Assembly (NCBI GenBank): GCA_001029295.1
Contig: LDXJ01000064.1
Location: 186,001 to 250,000, forward strand
DNA from: Peptococcaceae bacterium CEB3
GTDB lineage: Bacteria > Bacillota > Desulfitobacteriia > Desulfitobacteriales > Desulfitobacteriaceae
Direction: 5' to 3'
Length of the DNA: 64,000 bases
The notes under the pieces were generated by a model that was given only the letters and a program-made list of their open reading frames with translations, searched no databases and had not been told where the DNA came from. Shown here piece by piece: positions 1 through 9,909 of this stretch (the stretch's first letter is position 1; each line of letters opens with the position of its first letter). Both the position numbers and the translations under genes were made by a program.

Positions 1-1
1 C

Positions 2-2029
2 GCCATGATTCTGGCCGAGCTGGAATTGGACGAGCCGACGATCGCGGCCGGTCTGCTGCACGATGTGATCGAAGACACTTCCTGCACGCGTCAGGACATA
101 GAGAAGGAGTTTGGCGCGGAAATTGCCCTGCTGGTGGATGGGGTCACGAAGCTGGGACGGCTGGAATACAAGTCAAAGGTTGAACTCCAAGTGGAAAACC
201 TGCGCAAAATGTTTCTGGCCATGGCCAAGGACATTCGCGTCATTCTGATAAAACTGGCAGACCGCCTGCATAATATGCGCACTCTTAAATACCATTCGGA
301 GCAGAAACAAAAAGAGATTGCCCAGGAGACCTTGGAGATATTTGCTCCTCTGGCCAACCGCCTGGGAATTTTCCGGATTAAATGGGAACTGGAGGACCTG
401 TCCTTTCGTTATTTGAAACCGCAGGAATACTATGATCTGGTCGAGGGAATCGCCTTAAAAAGAAGGGAACGGGAGGCCCAGATCAACGAGGTCATCGACC
501 AGATGAGCCAGCGTCTGACGGAAGTCGGGATCAAAGCGGATATCTCCGGCCGGCCGAAACATTTGTACAGTATCTACCGTAAGATGGTCATCCAAAACAA
601 AGAGTTAAGCGAAATTTACGATTTGACAGCCATACGGGTAATTGTGGATTCTGTCAACGATTGTTACGGTGCCCTCGGGATCATCCATACCTTATGGAAA
701 CCTATTCCCGGTCGGTTTAAGGATTACATTGCCATGCCCAAGCCCAACATGTATCAGTCCCTGCACACGACTTTGGTGGGTGCCCACGGGGAACCTTTTG
801 AAGTTCAGATCCGCACCTGGGAAATGCACCGCACTTGTGAATACGGTATCGCGGCCCATTGGAAATACAAAGAGGGCGGAAAGTCGATCAACACCAATTT
901 TGAGCAAAAGCTCTCCTGGCTGAGGCAACTCTTGGAATGGCAGCATGATTCGCGCGATGCCGGGGAATTTATGGAATCCTTGAAGATCGATCTATTTGCG
1001 GACACTGTTTTTGTGTTTACACCCAAAGGAGATGTGGTGGAGCTCCCGGCCGACTCCTGCCCGGTCGACTATGCTTACCGCGTGCACACGGATGTGGGGC
1101 ACCGCTGCGTAGGGGCGAAAATTAACGGCCGCATCATCCCCTTGGATTCGAAGCTGAGTAACGGTGACATCGTTGAGATCCTGACCAGCAAACAGGCTAA
1201 CGGCCCCAGTCGGGATTGGCTGAATTTCGTGAAAACGTCCCAGGCGAAGAATAGGATCAGACAGTGGTTTAAGAAAGAGCAAAGGGAAGAAAACATCCTG
1301 CGCGGGCGGGAAAGCTTGGAGAGAGAAGTTCGCAAGCTGGGACTGGAGCCGTTGACGACACTGAAGCCGGACCGGCTCTTGGAGTGGGCCAAAGGATATA
1401 ACTTTACGGCTGTCGAAGACCTTTACGCGGCCATCGGAGACGGTGCGCTCAGCACGAATAAGATTATCTCGCGCCTGCGGGAAGAGATGACGAAGGAGGA
1501 GCGGGAGAACGTTCAGTTGGAAACCCTGACACAGGGGGAGGGAAAGGTTTCGGGGAAGGTTTCGGGGAAGCCCTCCCAGGGTGTCTTGGTCAAGGGTATC
1601 GACAATGTTCTGGTTCGCTTTTCCCATTGCTGCAATCCCCTGCCGGGCGATGAGATCATCGGCTACATTACGCGAGGGCACGGGGTCTCGGTCCACCGGC
1701 GGGACTGCCGGAATTTCAAGGCCCGCAGCCTGGAGGATCAGGAACGCGTGGTCGAAGTGATGTGGGATGAGAACACGGAAACGACCTATTCGGTGGATAT
1801 TCACGTGTCAGTTGGGGATCGCGCCCGCCTGGTGACAGATGTCATGAACGCGGTGATGGATACCCGGACGAATATGCTCGGGATCCATGCCCATGTGGGT
1901 AAAGACAGGGTCGCCCATATCCAGCTGCGGCTGGAAATCCGGAATCTGGAGCATCTCAATTATGTCATCCAGAAAGTCCGGCGGGTCAAAGATGTGTTGG
2001 AAGTGGAAAGAATTTCAGGGGGTGGCTGA
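2..2029 (+). CDS. rel: RelA/SpoT-family (p)ppGpp synthetase/hydrolase, 5' end outside window
   Basis: Bifunctional stringent-response enzyme that makes and degrades (p)ppGpp in the cytoplasm. The frame is open to the left edge, so the ATG at 5 is internal and roughly 50 N-terminal residues are missing. Visible domains in order: HD hydrolase (LLHDVIEDT, then [11 protein letters not shown]), the synthetase domain ([13 protein letters not shown], later [10 protein letters not shown]), a TGS domain ([16 protein letters not shown]), a Cys-containing zinc-finger-like stretch (HCCNPLPGD) and a C-terminal ACT domain. Both the HD metal residues and the synthetase motif are present, so both activities are expected. 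Its TGA overlaps the dtd start by one base, which implies translational coupling. Confidence 0.96.
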   Translation, partial: AMILAELELDEPTIAAGLLHDVIEDTSCTRQDIEKEFGAEIALLVDGVTKLGRLEYKSKVELQVENLRKMFLAMAKDIRVILIKLADRLHNMRTLKYHSEQKQKEIAQETLEIFAPLANRLGIFRIKWELEDLSFRYLKPQEYYDLVEGIALKRREREAQINEVIDQMSQRLTEVGIKADISGRPKHLYSIYRKMVIQNKELSEIYDLTAIRVIVDSVNDCYGALGIIHTLWKPIPGRFKDYIAMPKPNMYQSLHTTLVGAHGEPFEVQIRTWEMHRTCEYGIAAHWKYKEGGKSINTNFEQKLSWLRQLLEWQHDSRDAGEFMESLKIDLFADTVFVFTPKGDVVELPADSCPVDYAYRVHTDVGHRCVGAKINGRIIPLDSKLSNGDIVEILTSKQANGPSRDWLNFVKTSQAKNRIRQWFKKEQREENILRGRESLEREVRKLGLEPLTTLKPDRLLEWAKGYNFTAVEDLYAAIGDGALSTNKIISRLREEMTKEERENVQLETLTQGEGKVSGKVSGKPSQGVLVKGIDNVLVRFSHCCNPLPGDEIIGYITRGHGVSVHRRDCRNFKARSLEDQERVVEVMWDENTETTYSVDIHVSVGDRARLVTDVMNAVMDTRTNMLGIHAHVGKDRVAHIQLRLEIRNLEHLNYVIQKVRRVKDVLEVERISGGG

Positions 2030-2478
2030 TGCGTTCTGTAGTGCAAAGGGTCAAAGAGGCCTCGGTGAAAGTGGATGGGGTTGTGGTTGGAGCGATCGGG
2101 CCGGGGCTCCTCGTCCTGTTGGCGGTGGGTGAAAATGACGGGGAAAGCGATTTGGCTTGGATGGTGGAGAAAATAGCCGGTTTGCGCATTTTCGCCGACG
2201 AAGAGGGTAAAATGAACCGTTCGGTAGAGGATAGTGACGGAGAAGTCTTGCTGGTGTCCCAATTTACGCTTTTTGGCGACTGCCGCAAAGGGAAGCGTCC
2301 CAGTTTTTCCCGGGCGGCGGCCCCGGAACGGGCGAAGAAAATATTTGAGGATGTCGTCGCGGCGGTGAAGGGGAAAGGAATTTCCGTGGCCACCGGGGTT
2401 TTTCAAGCGGAGATGGAAGTGGGTTTAGTGAACGACGGTCCGGTCACACTGCTCCTGGACAGTGAGAAAAACTTCTAG
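2029..2478 (+). CDS. dtd: D-aminoacyl-tRNA deacylase
   Basis: Hydrolyses D-aminoacyl-tRNAs such as D-Tyr-tRNA and so protects translation. At 149 aa it has normal family length. It starts with the conserved [13 protein letters not shown] and carries the SQFTLFGD motif and a C-terminal segment with NDGPVT, the two cross-dimer motifs of the DTD fold. The ATG overlaps the rel stop (TGATG). The rel-dtd pair is common in Firmicutes, and the MBL gene follows about 100 bp later. Confidence 0.95.
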   Translation: MRSVVQRVKEASVKVDGVVVGAIGPGLLVLLAVGENDGESDLAWMVEKIAGLRIFADEEGKMNRSVEDSDGEVLLVSQFTLFGDCRKGKRPSFSRAAAPERAKKIFEDVVAAVKGKGISVATGVFQAEMEVGLVNDGPVTLLLDSEKNF

Positions 2479-2579
2479 GGGCGGTGCTTGACAGAACCGT
2501 AACCTGCCGCAGTGTTGTTCACTAAGCGGTAGCGGCGCTCGGACGCGCCGTGAGTCGGGACAAAGGGAGGTTAGGCATA

Positions 2580-3194
2580 ATGCTGGAAGGACGGGCGATG
2601 GGCAGCATGGCTGCCAATTGTTACTTATATGCCTGTGATGTGACAAAGAGAGGGGTACTGGTAGACCCCGGCGGTGAGGCGAAGCGCATCTACCGCTGGG
2701 TCCTGGAGAAGGGTATTAAAGTAGAAAGCATTCTGCTGACGCACGGGCATCTCGATCATATTGGGGCTGTGGACGAACTGCGCGAGCTGTTGTCTGCCAA
2801 GGTATACATTCACGCGGGAGACGCGGAGATGCTTACGGACGCGACAAAGAATATGTCGGCCTATTTTGGTCCCCGCCTGGTCTTCCGGGCGGCTGACGGT
2901 TTCTTGAGTGACGGGCAGATCATAGCGTTGGGAGAGAAGTCCTTAAAGGTCCTGGCCACGCCCGGGCATTCGCCGGGCAGCGTCTGTTTCCTGACCCCGG
3001 ACGGCCTTTTGAGCGGGGATACCCTATTTGCCGGTTCCATCGGCAGGACGGATTTTCCGGGGGGTTCGCTGGAAGAGCTCCTGCGCGGGGTGGAAGAAAA
3101 AATCCTGGTCCTGCCTGATGAGACACCTGTCTATCCCGGGCACGGCGAGTCGACGACGATAGGCCGGGAACGGGCGGAGAACCCGTTCCTGTGA
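2580..3194 (+). CDS. MBL-fold metallo-hydrolase (glyoxalase II-like)
   Basis: A 204-aa metallo-beta-lactamase-fold hydrolase, probably of hydroxyacylglutathione-hydrolase type with unknown substrate. Metal ligands are visible: LTHGHLDHIG, the GHSPGS histidine, SGDTLF and the terminal PGHGES. ATG 2580 is preferred over an in-frame GTG at 2550 because AAAGGGAGG (2562-2570) lies 9 nt upstream of it. The last bases overlap the hemZ start (GTGA), so the two are probably co-translated. The rel-dtd-MBL-hemZ order is familiar in clostridia. Confidence 0.88.
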   Translation: MLEGRAMGSMAANCYLYACDVTKRGVLVDPGGEAKRIYRWVLEKGIKVESILLTHGHLDHIGAVDELRELLSAKVYIHAGDAEMLTDATKNMSAYFGPRLVFRAADGFLSDGQIIALGEKSLKVLATPGHSPGSVCFLTPDGLLSGDTLFAGSIGRTDFPGGSLEELLRGVEEKILVLPDETPVYPGHGESTTIGRERAENPFL

Positions 3195-5242
3195 GTGCGA
3201 GGGATGCTGGGCCAAAGGGTGAACCGAATATTTCGCTCGTGAGCGCGACTTTCCCTCTGAAAGCTCTGGAGGCGGCTCGGGGTCTCGTACTCTCGTTTTT
3301 TCCCTGGGCAGCCATTCGGGTTGGGGTGGAGGTCCGGGCGGATGAGCGGCAGCCGGGGGACGGTATTGTGATCGAGGCCAGGCTGGGACCGGCGGCCGAG
3401 GCGCTTCTGAGCGGGGAGTTGGCGGACGCGGGGGATGGAGGCGCCGGACGGGATCCTGGGAAGAGACCGGCGGCCGGGGCGCTTCTGAGCGGGGAGCTGG
3501 CGGACGCGGGAGATGGAGACGCAGGGCGGGACCCCGGGAAAAGATCGGCGGCCGGAGCGCTTCTGAGCGGGGAGCTGGGGAACGCGGGGGATGGAGGCGT
3601 CGGACGGGACCTTGGGAAACGACCGGTAGATCGGTTCCGAAGGGAGAGAGCTTGCCCGGAGGAAGAAAGTTCTGAGCGCGGGCAGGGTGAACTGTGGTCC
3701 GGCGGAAAACCGCGGTCCGACGAGCAACCATGGTCAGAGGGGAAACCGTGGTCCGAGAGGAAGCCGTGGTCTGACAGGAAGCAGTTGTCAAGGGGAGTGG
3801 CCGCGGCGGACGGGGACGCGGTATCGGCTGTTTGGCGGCCCCAGGGCGGGCTGATTGCCGGCCCGGGCGCGCAATCCGTGGGCTTGGCGCCTTCTGCACC
3901 CTTGGCACCCGCCCGGGCGGAGCTTTCTCTGGCGGAACTCAGGGACATGCTGTGCCAGCCGCGTGGGGGTCGGGAGACGCTTGTGAGCATGGCACTCAAA
4001 CTCGTCTTGCTCAGGTTATTGTCGACTGTGACGGGAAAGGAATTGCCCTGGGGTATTCTGACCGGCATCCGCCCCACGAAGCTGGTGCACCGCCTGCGCG
4101 AGCAAGGTGTGGGGGAAGACGGACAAATGAGGGTTTTGCGCGCGCTCTATGCGGTACGGACTGACAAGACAGAGCTGTTGCAGGGCATCGCCGCCGTGCA
4201 GGCTCCTTATCTGGACCGGTTCAGGCTTCATCCGGAAAGAGTAGGGATTTACTTGGGGATTCCTTTTTGCCCCAGCCGCTGCAGCTACTGCTCTTTTCCT
4301 GGGTATGCCGTCGATCAGGAGGGACTTTGGCTGGAAGAGTATTTAAGGGCGCTGAGTGAGGAGATCGAGGCAGCCGGGCAGCTGATGCGAGCCTTGGGCT
4401 TGGAGGGAGACGCGCTTTATTTCGGCGGCGGCACACCCGGCATTTTGACGGAAAGGCAGATTGCGGGACTTTTGACGGCCTGCCGCGCCCACCTTCCTTT
4501 AGGAAAAGAACTTGAGCTCAGTTTCGAAGCGGGCCGGCCGGACACCCTTTCCGCAAGGAAGCTGGAACTTCTGGCGGAATTGGGCACTACCTGTTTGAGC
4601 ATCAATCCGCAAACCATGCAGGACAAAACTTTGCGGCGCGTAGGCCGGGCGCACGATGTGCGCAGTGTGGCGGAAGCTTACCGCCTGGCCCGGGAAATAG
4701 CCCCCTGGGTCATCAATATGGATATTATTCTCGGTCTACCCGGTGAAGGGTTGGAAGAGGTGCGCTCAACCCTCGACCAATTGGCGGAACTCCGGCCCGA
4801 TCATCTGACAGTCCACGCCTTGGCTTTGAAACGCGGGGCGAGAGAAACCGAAGAGGGATATACACATGCCGAGAATTCCCCGGTACCACAGATGCAGGCC
4901 TTAGCGCGAGCGAGTGCCCGTTCCTGGGGTTTGAGGCCGTACTACCTCTATCGGCAGAAACGTACGGCGGGGAATTCCGAAAACATCGGCTATGCCCGGC
5001 CGGGTACGGAATCTCGCTACAACATTGCCATCATGGAAGAAAGGCAGAGCATCATCGGTCTGGGAGCCGGGGCTTCGACCAAAGTGGTCAATCCTGCGGA
5101 TTACAGCCTGCTAAACCTTCAGCACCCGTCCAACTGGCAAGTATATATGAAGGCTTGGCCTCGGCTGCAAGAAAAGCGGGCCCGAGAATTTGCCAAGATC
5201 TACGCCATGCCTGCGGCCAACTTCTCAGCGCCGGAATACTGA
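3191..5242 (+). CDS. hemZ: Radical SAM coproporphyrinogen dehydrogenase-like protein with a repeat-filled insert
   Basis: HemN/HemZ-type radical SAM enzyme, expected to decarboxylate coproporphyrinogen III without oxygen. The CxxxCxxC motif is at C360-C364-C367 (GIPFCPSRCSYC), followed by FGGGTPG and the HemN-type half with NMDIILGLPGE. The GTG start overlaps the preceding stop. The protein is 683 aa, whereas the family is usually near 500. The excess is a low-complexity block at about residues 67-230 made of three 26-residue repeats and then a six-residue repeat (KPWSER type). This block separates the N-terminal domain from the SAM barrel and looks like a minisatellite expansion that stayed in frame. 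Confidence 0.85.
   Translation: MSARDAGPKGEPNISLVSATFPLKALEAARGLVLSFFPWAAIRVGVEVRADERQPGDGIVIEARLGPAAEALLSGELADAGDGGAGRDPGKRPAAGALLSGELADAGDGDAGRDPGKRSAAGALLSGELGNAGDGGVGRDLGKRPVDRFRRERACPEEESSERGQGELWSGGKPRSDEQPWSEGKPWSERKPWSDRKQLSRGVAAADGDAVSAVWRPQGGLIAGPGAQSVGLAPSAPLAPARAELSLAELRDMLCQPRGGRETLVSMALKLVLLRLLSTVTGKELPWGILTGIRPTKLVHRLREQGVGEDGQMRVLRALYAVRTDKTELLQGIAAVQAPYLDRFRLHPERVGIYLGIPFCPSRCSYCSFPGYAVDQEGLWLEEYLRALSEEIEAAGQLMRALGLEGDALYFGGGTPGILTERQIAGLLTACRAHLPLGKELELSFEAGRPDTLSARKLELLAELGTTCLSINPQTMQDKTLRRVGRAHDVRSVAEAYRLAREIAPWVINMDIILGLPGEGLEEVRSTLDQLAELRPDHLTVHALALKRGARETEEGYTHAENSPVPQMQALARASARSWGLRPYYLYRQKRTAGNSENIGYARPGTESRYNIAIMEERQSIIGLGAGASTKVVNPADYSLLNLQHPSNWQVYMKAWPRLQEKRAREFAKIYAMPAANFSAPEY
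3389..3622 (+). repeat. 78-bp tandem repeat x3 inside hemZ
   Basis: Three adjacent 78-bp units (3389-3466, 3467-3544, 3545-3622), each encoding 26 residues of the type PAAGALLSGELADAGDG followed by xAGRDPGKR. Period and phase are exact multiples of three, so the hemZ frame is kept. The copies differ by scattered substitutions. Confidence 0.95.
3695..3802 (+). repeat. 18-bp tandem repeat x6 inside hemZ
   Basis: About six degenerate 18-bp units starting at TGG TCC GGC GGA AAA CCG encode a hexapeptide series (WSGGKP, RSDEQP, WSEGKP, WSERKP, WSDRKQ, LSRGVA). It lies 72 bp after the 78-bp array. Confidence 0.9.
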
Positions 5243-5310
5243 ATCTCCCCGGCAGGAAGCCGTCCACGACGACGTCGCGCGCCAGCGGTCGCCGCCTGCC
5301 CGGAGCCAGG

Positions 5311-5339
5311 TTGACAAAGCCCGGCTGCGTTGTTATGAT
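5311..5339 (+). promoter_or_regulatory. SigA-type promoter of hisS-aspS
   Basis: TTGACA at 5311-5316, 17-bp spacer, TATGAT at 5334-5339. It lies immediately upstream of the T-box leader, placing the transcript start near 5346. Confidence 0.75.
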
Positions 5340-5345
5340 GTTATA

Positions 5346-5610
5346 CAACAAAATGTCGAAAGAGCGAGAGCCATACCCTGGTTCAAGCCTCTGAAAAGGT
5401 GGAACGGGAGATCTCTCTACAGGGAGGGCCGGCCAGACTGGAACCGGACCGGGAGATGTTCCACGGGACAGCGGAGGCCAAGGGATGCTGCTTCGGGTGG
5501 TTGACGTTATAAACCGTAAAGTGGGCGGGTTTTCTGTAAATCCGTCAAAAAGGGTGGCACCGCGGGAATCCCGTCCCTTGCCTGACAGCAAGAGACTGGG
5601 ATTTTTTATT
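5346..5610 (+). promoter_or_regulatory. T-box leader controlling hisS-aspS
   Basis: The T-box consensus AGGGTGGCACCGCG is at 5551-5564, followed by the antiterminator partner region CCCGTCCCT. The remaining upstream part (5346-5550) would hold stem I. The T-box binds uncharged tRNA through a specifier codon and the tRNA 3' end, which stabilises the antiterminator and lets transcription enter the synthetase genes. I could not fold stem I reliably by eye, so whether the specifier is His or Asp is left open. Confidence 0.9.
5567..5610 (+). terminator. T-box attenuator terminator
   Basis: AATCCCGTC (5567-5575) pairs with GACTGGGATT (5594-5603). An inner CTTGC/GCAAG extension caps the stem, and a U-rich run follows (5602-5610). 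It is mutually exclusive with the antiterminator formed by the T-box sequence. Confidence 0.8.
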
Positions 5611-5630
5611 TTGAAAGAGGAGGGTTTTCT

Positions 5631-6905
5631 TTGACGATTCAACGCCCGAAAGGGACTCAAGATCTCTTGCCCGGGCCGATCAGCAAGTGGCATCACCTGG
5701 AACAGATTATCCGTTCCGTGTGCCGGGAGTACGGCTATGAGGAGATCAGAACTCCTATATTTGAAGCCACGGAACTTTTTCAGCGCGGTGTCGGTGAAAC
5801 GACGGATATCGTGAACAAGGAGATGTATACCTTCCTGGACAAAGCGGATCGCTCTCTGACTCTGCGTCCGGAAGGCACGGCCTCTGTCTGCCGGGCTTAT
5901 GTGGAAGACAAACTGTACGCTCAGGCCCTGCCTGTCAAACTCTACTATATCGGTCCCATGTTTCGCTACGAAAAACCGCAGTCCGGGCGTTACCGGCAGT
6001 TTCATCAGTTCGGGGTGGAAGTGTTGGGGGCGGATAAGCCGGTGGTCGATGCCGAGGTCATCTCTTTGGTTTGGGACATTTACCGGCGGCTGGGCTTGAA
6101 AGATCTGGAAGTTCATGTCAACTCCGTGGGGTGCCCTACGTGCCGGGCGGAACACCGCCGGCAGTTGCGGGATTTTTTGGCTCCCCGGCTGGGAGAACTC
6201 TGCCGTGACTGCCAGGAGAGGTATGACCGCAATCCCCTGCGCATCCTTGATTGCAAGAATCCCGGGTGCCAGGAGGTCAGCCGCGGCGCCCCCACCACGG
6301 CGGATACCCTTTGCGGGGATTGTCGGGAGCACTTTGAGGAGGTTCAGGAATTTCTGACGGCGGCCGGTGTCATTTACCGGCTGGATCCCCGCTTGGTGAG
6401 GGGACTGGATTATTACCGCAGGACGGCTTTTGAAGTCATGGTGGAAGAAATCGGCGCCCAGAGCGCGATCTGCGGCGGAGGCCGCTATGACGGACTGGTG
6501 GAGGAAATCGGCGGGCCGCCGACACCGGCTATCGGGTTTGCTATGGGGCTGGAGAGGGTACTGGCGGCACTCGAACTGCAACGGGTCCTTCCGGAAAGTG
6601 AGCACGGACCGTTCGCGGTACTGGTTGCTTTAGGCAAAGAAGCGGAAAAGCAGGGATTTGCCCTCTTGAGTTCTTTGCGGCAAGCGGGGGTGCCGTCCGG
6701 GATGGACTTCCTGGGGCGGGGTCTGAAGGCCCAGCTTAAGCAGGCGGACCGCCAAGGCGCCAGATTGGCGCTCATTTTAGGGGACGAGGAACTGAAGTGG
6801 AAGGTCGTGATTTTACGGGATTTGACCCTCGGGGAACAGACGGAGGTTCCGTGGCCGGACATTCTCGCGACGGTGAAGGGTAAGTACGAGGAGGAGAAGA
6901 AATAG
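5631..6905 (+). CDS. hisS: Histidyl-tRNA synthetase
   Basis: Class II synthetase charging tRNA-His. It is 424 aa, of usual length, starting at TTG with an AGAGGAGGG ribosome site 8-10 nt upstream. Class II motifs are visible: [12 protein letters not shown], motif 2 [19 protein letters not shown], the HisA motif [15 protein letters not shown] and motif 3 [11 protein letters not shown], followed by a C-terminal anticodon-binding domain. A Cys-pair-rich insert (CPTC, CRDC, CGDC) sits at about residues 165-230, as in a subset of bacterial HisRS. It is the first gene after the T-box and aspS follows after 1 bp. Confidence 0.97.
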   Translation: MTIQRPKGTQDLLPGPISKWHHLEQIIRSVCREYGYEEIRTPIFEATELFQRGVGETTDIVNKEMYTFLDKADRSLTLRPEGTASVCRAYVEDKLYAQALPVKLYYIGPMFRYEKPQSGRYRQFHQFGVEVLGADKPVVDAEVISLVWDIYRRLGLKDLEVHVNSVGCPTCRAEHRRQLRDFLAPRLGELCRDCQERYDRNPLRILDCKNPGCQEVSRGAPTTADTLCGDCREHFEEVQEFLTAAGVIYRLDPRLVRGLDYYRRTAFEVMVEEIGAQSAICGGGRYDGLVEEIGGPPTPAIGFAMGLERVLAALELQRVLPESEHGPFAVLVALGKEAEKQGFALLSSLRQAGVPSGMDFLGRGLKAQLKQADRQGARLALILGDEELKWKVVILRDLTLGEQTEVPWPDILATVKGKYEEEKK

Positions 6906-6906
6906 G

Positions 6907-8691
6907 ATGACACTTTTAGGAGAAAGAACAGCGGGTGGCCGCTTGCGGTCGGAGCAGGCGGGAGAAACAGTCCGGCTTTTGGGTTGGATTCAGAGACGAC
7001 GCGACCACGGCGGGGTGATTTTTGCCGATGTGCGCGACCGTTCCGGCTTGGTTCAAGCGGTCTTCAACCCGGACATGCCGGGAGATGGCTTTGCACAAGC
7101 CGAACGCCTGCGCTCGGAATATGTCGTTTCCATTCGGGGACGGGTGAGGCTCCGTCCGGAAGGCTCGGAGAACGGCAGCTTGGCTACCGGAGCCGTTGAA
7201 GTGGTGGCGGAAACCCTGGACATCTTAAACCGGGCTAAAACTCCTCCTTTTTATATTGAAGATGATCTCGATGTGGATGAGACCCTGCGCTTGAAATACC
7301 GTTATCTCGACCTGCGCCGCCCGGAAATGCAGGAGACCCTCATGCTCAGGCACCGCGTCACTCAAATCATGCGCAACTTTTTCGACGGTCACGGTTTCCT
7401 GGAAATTGAAACTCCTATGCTGATCAAATCCAGCCCCGAGGGGGCGCGGGATTATTTGGTCCCCAGCCGGGTTCACCCGGGGGAATTTTACGCTTTACCG
7501 CAATCCCCGCAAATTTTCAAGCAGTTGTTGATGGTCTCCGGTCTGGAAAAGTATTTTCAAATCGTGCGCTGTTTCCGGGATGAGGACTTACGGGCGGACC
7601 GTCAGCCGGAATTTACCCAACTCGATGTGGAAATGTCTTTCGTGGAGATGGAGGATATTCTGCCGTTAATGGAAGAGCTCATGGCCCTGATCTTTGCCGG
7701 CACGACGGGGAGACAAATCGCCGCTCCTTTTGCCAGGCTCACTTACCGTGAAGGGATGGAACGTTTCGGTTCCGACAAACCTGACACTCGCTTTGGGCTG
7801 GAACTCATTGAAGTGGGAGACCTCGTGGCCGACACGGAGTTTAAAGTGTTCGCCGGCGCCGTGGCCAAAGGCGGCAGGGTTAAAGGGATCTGTGCCAAAG
7901 GGGCAGCGGGGCTTCCCAGGCGCGAGATTGACGGCTTGTCCGATTTTGTTCGGACCTTCGGGGCCAAAGGATTGGCCTACATCGTCCTGACGGCAGAGGG
8001 AGTAAAGTCGCCGATTGCCAAATTCTTTACGGAAGAGCAGCTTCAGGCCCTGATTAAGCGCATGGGCGGCAAGGCGGGAGACATCCTCTTCTTTGTGGCG
8101 GATAAAGAACAGGTGGTCTTCGACGCTTTGGGACATCTGCGCCTGGAATTGGGCCGGCGACTAAACCTCATTCCGGTGGGGGTATTGAATTTTCTCTGGC
8201 TGACGGAGTTTCCTTTGTTGGAGTATGATGAGACCGAAAAACGCTATGTGGCGATTCACCATCCCTTTACCTCACCAATGGATGAGGATGAGCCCTTGCT
8301 CGCAACGAATCCCCTGAGCACGCGCGCCAAAGCCTATGACTTGGTGCTCAACGGCGTGGAATTAGGAGGCGGCAGTATCCGGATTCACCGCCGCGAAGTG
8401 CAGGAGCAGATGTTTCGCCTTTTGGGCCTGTCGCGGGAAGATGCCGAAGCCAAGTTCGGCTATCTCCTGGAAGCTTTCGAATATGGTACTCCGCCGCACG
8501 GTGGGATCGCTTTCGGTTTGGACCGCTTAATAATGCTCCTAACGGGAAAAGATAATATCCGGGATGTGATCGCTTTTCCCAAAACTCAGAGCGCGGCGGA
8601 TCTTATGTCTCAGGCTCCGTCCGCTGTCTCAGCTAAGCAGCTTAATGAACTGCACCTCAAGACGGACATTGTCCGGGCAAAAATCGGTTAG
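6907..8691 (+). CDS. aspS: Aspartyl-tRNA synthetase
   Basis: Bacterial-type AspRS of 594 aa: an N-terminal OB-fold anticodon-binding domain ([14 protein letters not shown]), a catalytic core with motif 2 ([18 protein letters not shown]), the bacterial GAD insertion in the middle, and motif 3 [13 protein letters not shown]. It starts 1 bp after the hisS stop and shares the T-box transcript. Whether it is discriminating or also charges tRNA-Asn cannot be told from motifs alone. Confidence 0.97.
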   Translation: MTLLGERTAGGRLRSEQAGETVRLLGWIQRRRDHGGVIFADVRDRSGLVQAVFNPDMPGDGFAQAERLRSEYVVSIRGRVRLRPEGSENGSLATGAVEVVAETLDILNRAKTPPFYIEDDLDVDETLRLKYRYLDLRRPEMQETLMLRHRVTQIMRNFFDGHGFLEIETPMLIKSSPEGARDYLVPSRVHPGEFYALPQSPQIFKQLLMVSGLEKYFQIVRCFRDEDLRADRQPEFTQLDVEMSFVEMEDILPLMEELMALIFAGTTGRQIAAPFARLTYREGMERFGSDKPDTRFGLELIEVGDLVADTEFKVFAGAVAKGGRVKGICAKGAAGLPRREIDGLSDFVRTFGAKGLAYIVLTAEGVKSPIAKFFTEEQLQALIKRMGGKAGDILFFVADKEQVVFDALGHLRLELGRRLNLIPVGVLNFLWLTEFPLLEYDETEKRYVAIHHPFTSPMDEDEPLLATNPLSTRAKAYDLVLNGVELGGGSIRIHRREVQEQMFRLLGLSREDAEAKFGYLLEAFEYGTPPHGGIAFGLDRLIMLLTGKDNIRDVIAFPKTQSAADLMSQAPSAVSAKQLNELHLKTDIVRAKIG

Positions 8692-8719
8692 AGAATCGGC
8701 GGTTTTTGGCAGAATCCCT

Positions 8720-8775
8720 TTGACAGAAAGCGCTTGATCTCTGTATAATGGTAGTGTGATTACCCCCATAGGGTA
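8720..8775 (+). promoter_or_regulatory. csoR promoter with CsoR-type operator
   Basis: TTGACA at 8720-8725, 18-bp spacer, TATAAT at 8744-8749. A dyad TACCC-CCATA-GGGTA at 8761-8775 covers the initial transcribed region. G/C-tract dyads of this shape are the known DNA targets of CsoR-family repressors, so autorepression is likely. Confidence 0.75.
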
Positions 8776-8793
8776 TACGAGGAGGGCTAAACG

Positions 8794-9072
8794 ATGGTTC
8801 CAGCTCCTTATTCTGAGGCTAAAGAAGACCTTATTCGACGCTTGCGTAAAATTGAGGGACAGGTCAAAGGGCTGCAGCGCATGGTTGAAAATGACAAATA
8901 CTGTGTCGATGTCCTGGTGCAGGTCGCGGCGGTACGGGCGGCGATCAATAAAGTGGGGACGATCGTCTTTGAACATCATTCGCGTGGCTGTTTGCTCCAG
9001 GCGGTCGAAAACAATGATAAGGAAGGTGCCATCGAGGAGCTGATTGGGGTGCTCACGAAATTCGTTAAGTAA
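8794..9072 (+). CDS. csoR: CsoR-family copper-sensing repressor
   Basis: A 92-aa all-helical DUF156 repressor. The copper(I) ligand triad is visible at C37, H62 and C66, with the 25- and 4-residue spacings of the characterised CsoR proteins, which argues for a Cu(I) sensor rather than an FrmR or RcnR type. ATG 8794 has AGGAGGG 8 nt upstream. The operator-like dyad lies directly in front of the gene, and thioredoxin follows 36 bp downstream, probably in the same transcript. No copper ATPase lies beside it, which is less usual. Confidence 0.88.
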   Translation: MVPAPYSEAKEDLIRRLRKIEGQVKGLQRMVENDKYCVDVLVQVAAVRAAINKVGTIVFEHHSRGCLLQAVENNDKEGAIEELIGVLTKFVK

Positions 9073-9108
9073 GTTAGTTAAAACACGCGGTATGAGGAGG
9101 AATGTATC

Positions 9109-9438
9109 ATGGCGGGGCAAAACATTAAAACTTTAACGGCTGGCAACTGGGACACGGACGTGTTAAAATCGGAAAAACCGGTATTGGTAGATTTCTGGGC
9201 GGCTTGGTGCGCACCCTGCCGTATGGTGGCTCCGATAGTGGAAGAACTGTCCGGTGAATACGCGGGCCGGGTCGTCGTGGGTAAACTGGATGTCGACGCC
9301 AACGGCTCGGTGGCCAGCCAATATGGGGTCATGAGTATCCCCACCTTGGGTGTGTTTAAGGGCGGAAAAATGGTGGACAAAATCATCGGCTTCCGCTCCA
9401 AAGGGGATCTGGTCAAGATGCTCGATCGCCACGCTTAA
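9109..9438 (+). CDS. trxA: Thioredoxin
   Basis: A 109-aa thioredoxin with the active site WCAPC (C34, C37) after DFWAAW, the cis-proline in SIPTLGVFKGG and a C-terminal helix. It reduces cytoplasmic disulfides. The WCAPC variant replaces the usual WCGPC. ATG 9109 is preceded by GAGGAGG. It is likely co-transcribed with csoR, so copper or thiol stress may control its level. Confidence 0.93.
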   Translation: MAGQNIKTLTAGNWDTDVLKSEKPVLVDFWAAWCAPCRMVAPIVEELSGEYAGRVVVGKLDVDANGSVASQYGVMSIPTLGVFKGGKMVDKIIGFRSKGDLVKMLDRHA

Positions 9439-9590
9439 GGGAGAGCGAGGCTGAAACCGTGAGAAGGGTCGCAAGATCTGAGTACTGAGGCGCTGTTTAT
9501 GAGGCGAGATCAAGCGCCATGCCATACGACAAGGGTGGCCAGGCAGGAATGTAACGACAGCGATGCGCTTTTCCGCACCGCTGTCTTCCT
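9439..9590 (+). other. Structured non-coding stretch downstream of trxA with terminator-like hairpin
   Basis: No gene is seen. It contains GGCGCT...AGCGCC (about 9491-9520) and a strong 12-bp stem with one mismatch at 9556-9585 (GACAGCG arm, loop CTTTTC), followed by TTCCTTT. This could simply be the trxA terminator with a long 3' UTR, or a small RNA. I could not match it to SRP RNA, 6S or a known riboswitch. Confidence 0.4.
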
Positions 9591-9622
9591 TTGCCCGGGA
9601 TGTCAAGGCGCGGAGCCGCCTC

Positions 9623-9820
9623 TCAGCGTACCGCATCCTCATAATAGGCATTCACCTTTTCGAGGACGGGCAGACAATCCTCGCAGACGCACCAACAGGT
9701 TTTCTCGGTTTTTTCCGCGGGTTCTCCTTCGACGACAAAGGTGCACATCAGTTCCGCAGGTTTTTCTTGGTGGCAAATGTCACAGGCGCTGCAGATGATC
9801 GAATGGTCAGGTTCGAGCAT
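9623..9820 (-). CDS. Small cysteine-rich protein of unknown function
   Basis: A 65-aa protein beginning MLEPDHSIICSACDICHQ. Cysteines are arranged as CSACDIC, one MC and a CWCVCEDC cluster, suggesting a zinc ribbon or metal/thiol protein. An upstream ATG would give 84 aa, but AGGGAGG lies 8-9 nt before the ATG at 9820, which favours the short form. It is divergent from the CopZ-like selenoprotein gene, with a 440-bp regulatory region between them, and converges on trxA. I recognise no family. Confidence 0.65.
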   Translation of the reverse strand: MLEPDHSIICSACDICHQEKPAELMCTFVVEGEPAEKTEKTCWCVCEDCLPVLEKVNAYYEDAVR

Positions 9821-9909
9821 GATTTCTGCCTCCCTCTTAAAAATTTTGCCGTTCGCTATCGAACGGATATATTTCATGTGGCGGCCGAGTGCCTCCGCAT
9901 GAAAGTTGG

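Noticed and set aside
2920-4077. Long minus-strand open frame (385 codons) opposite hemZ
   Set aside because: It is antisense to a well supported radical SAM gene and its length comes from the GC-rich tandem repeats; it reads as Pro/Ser/Arg low complexity with no motif.
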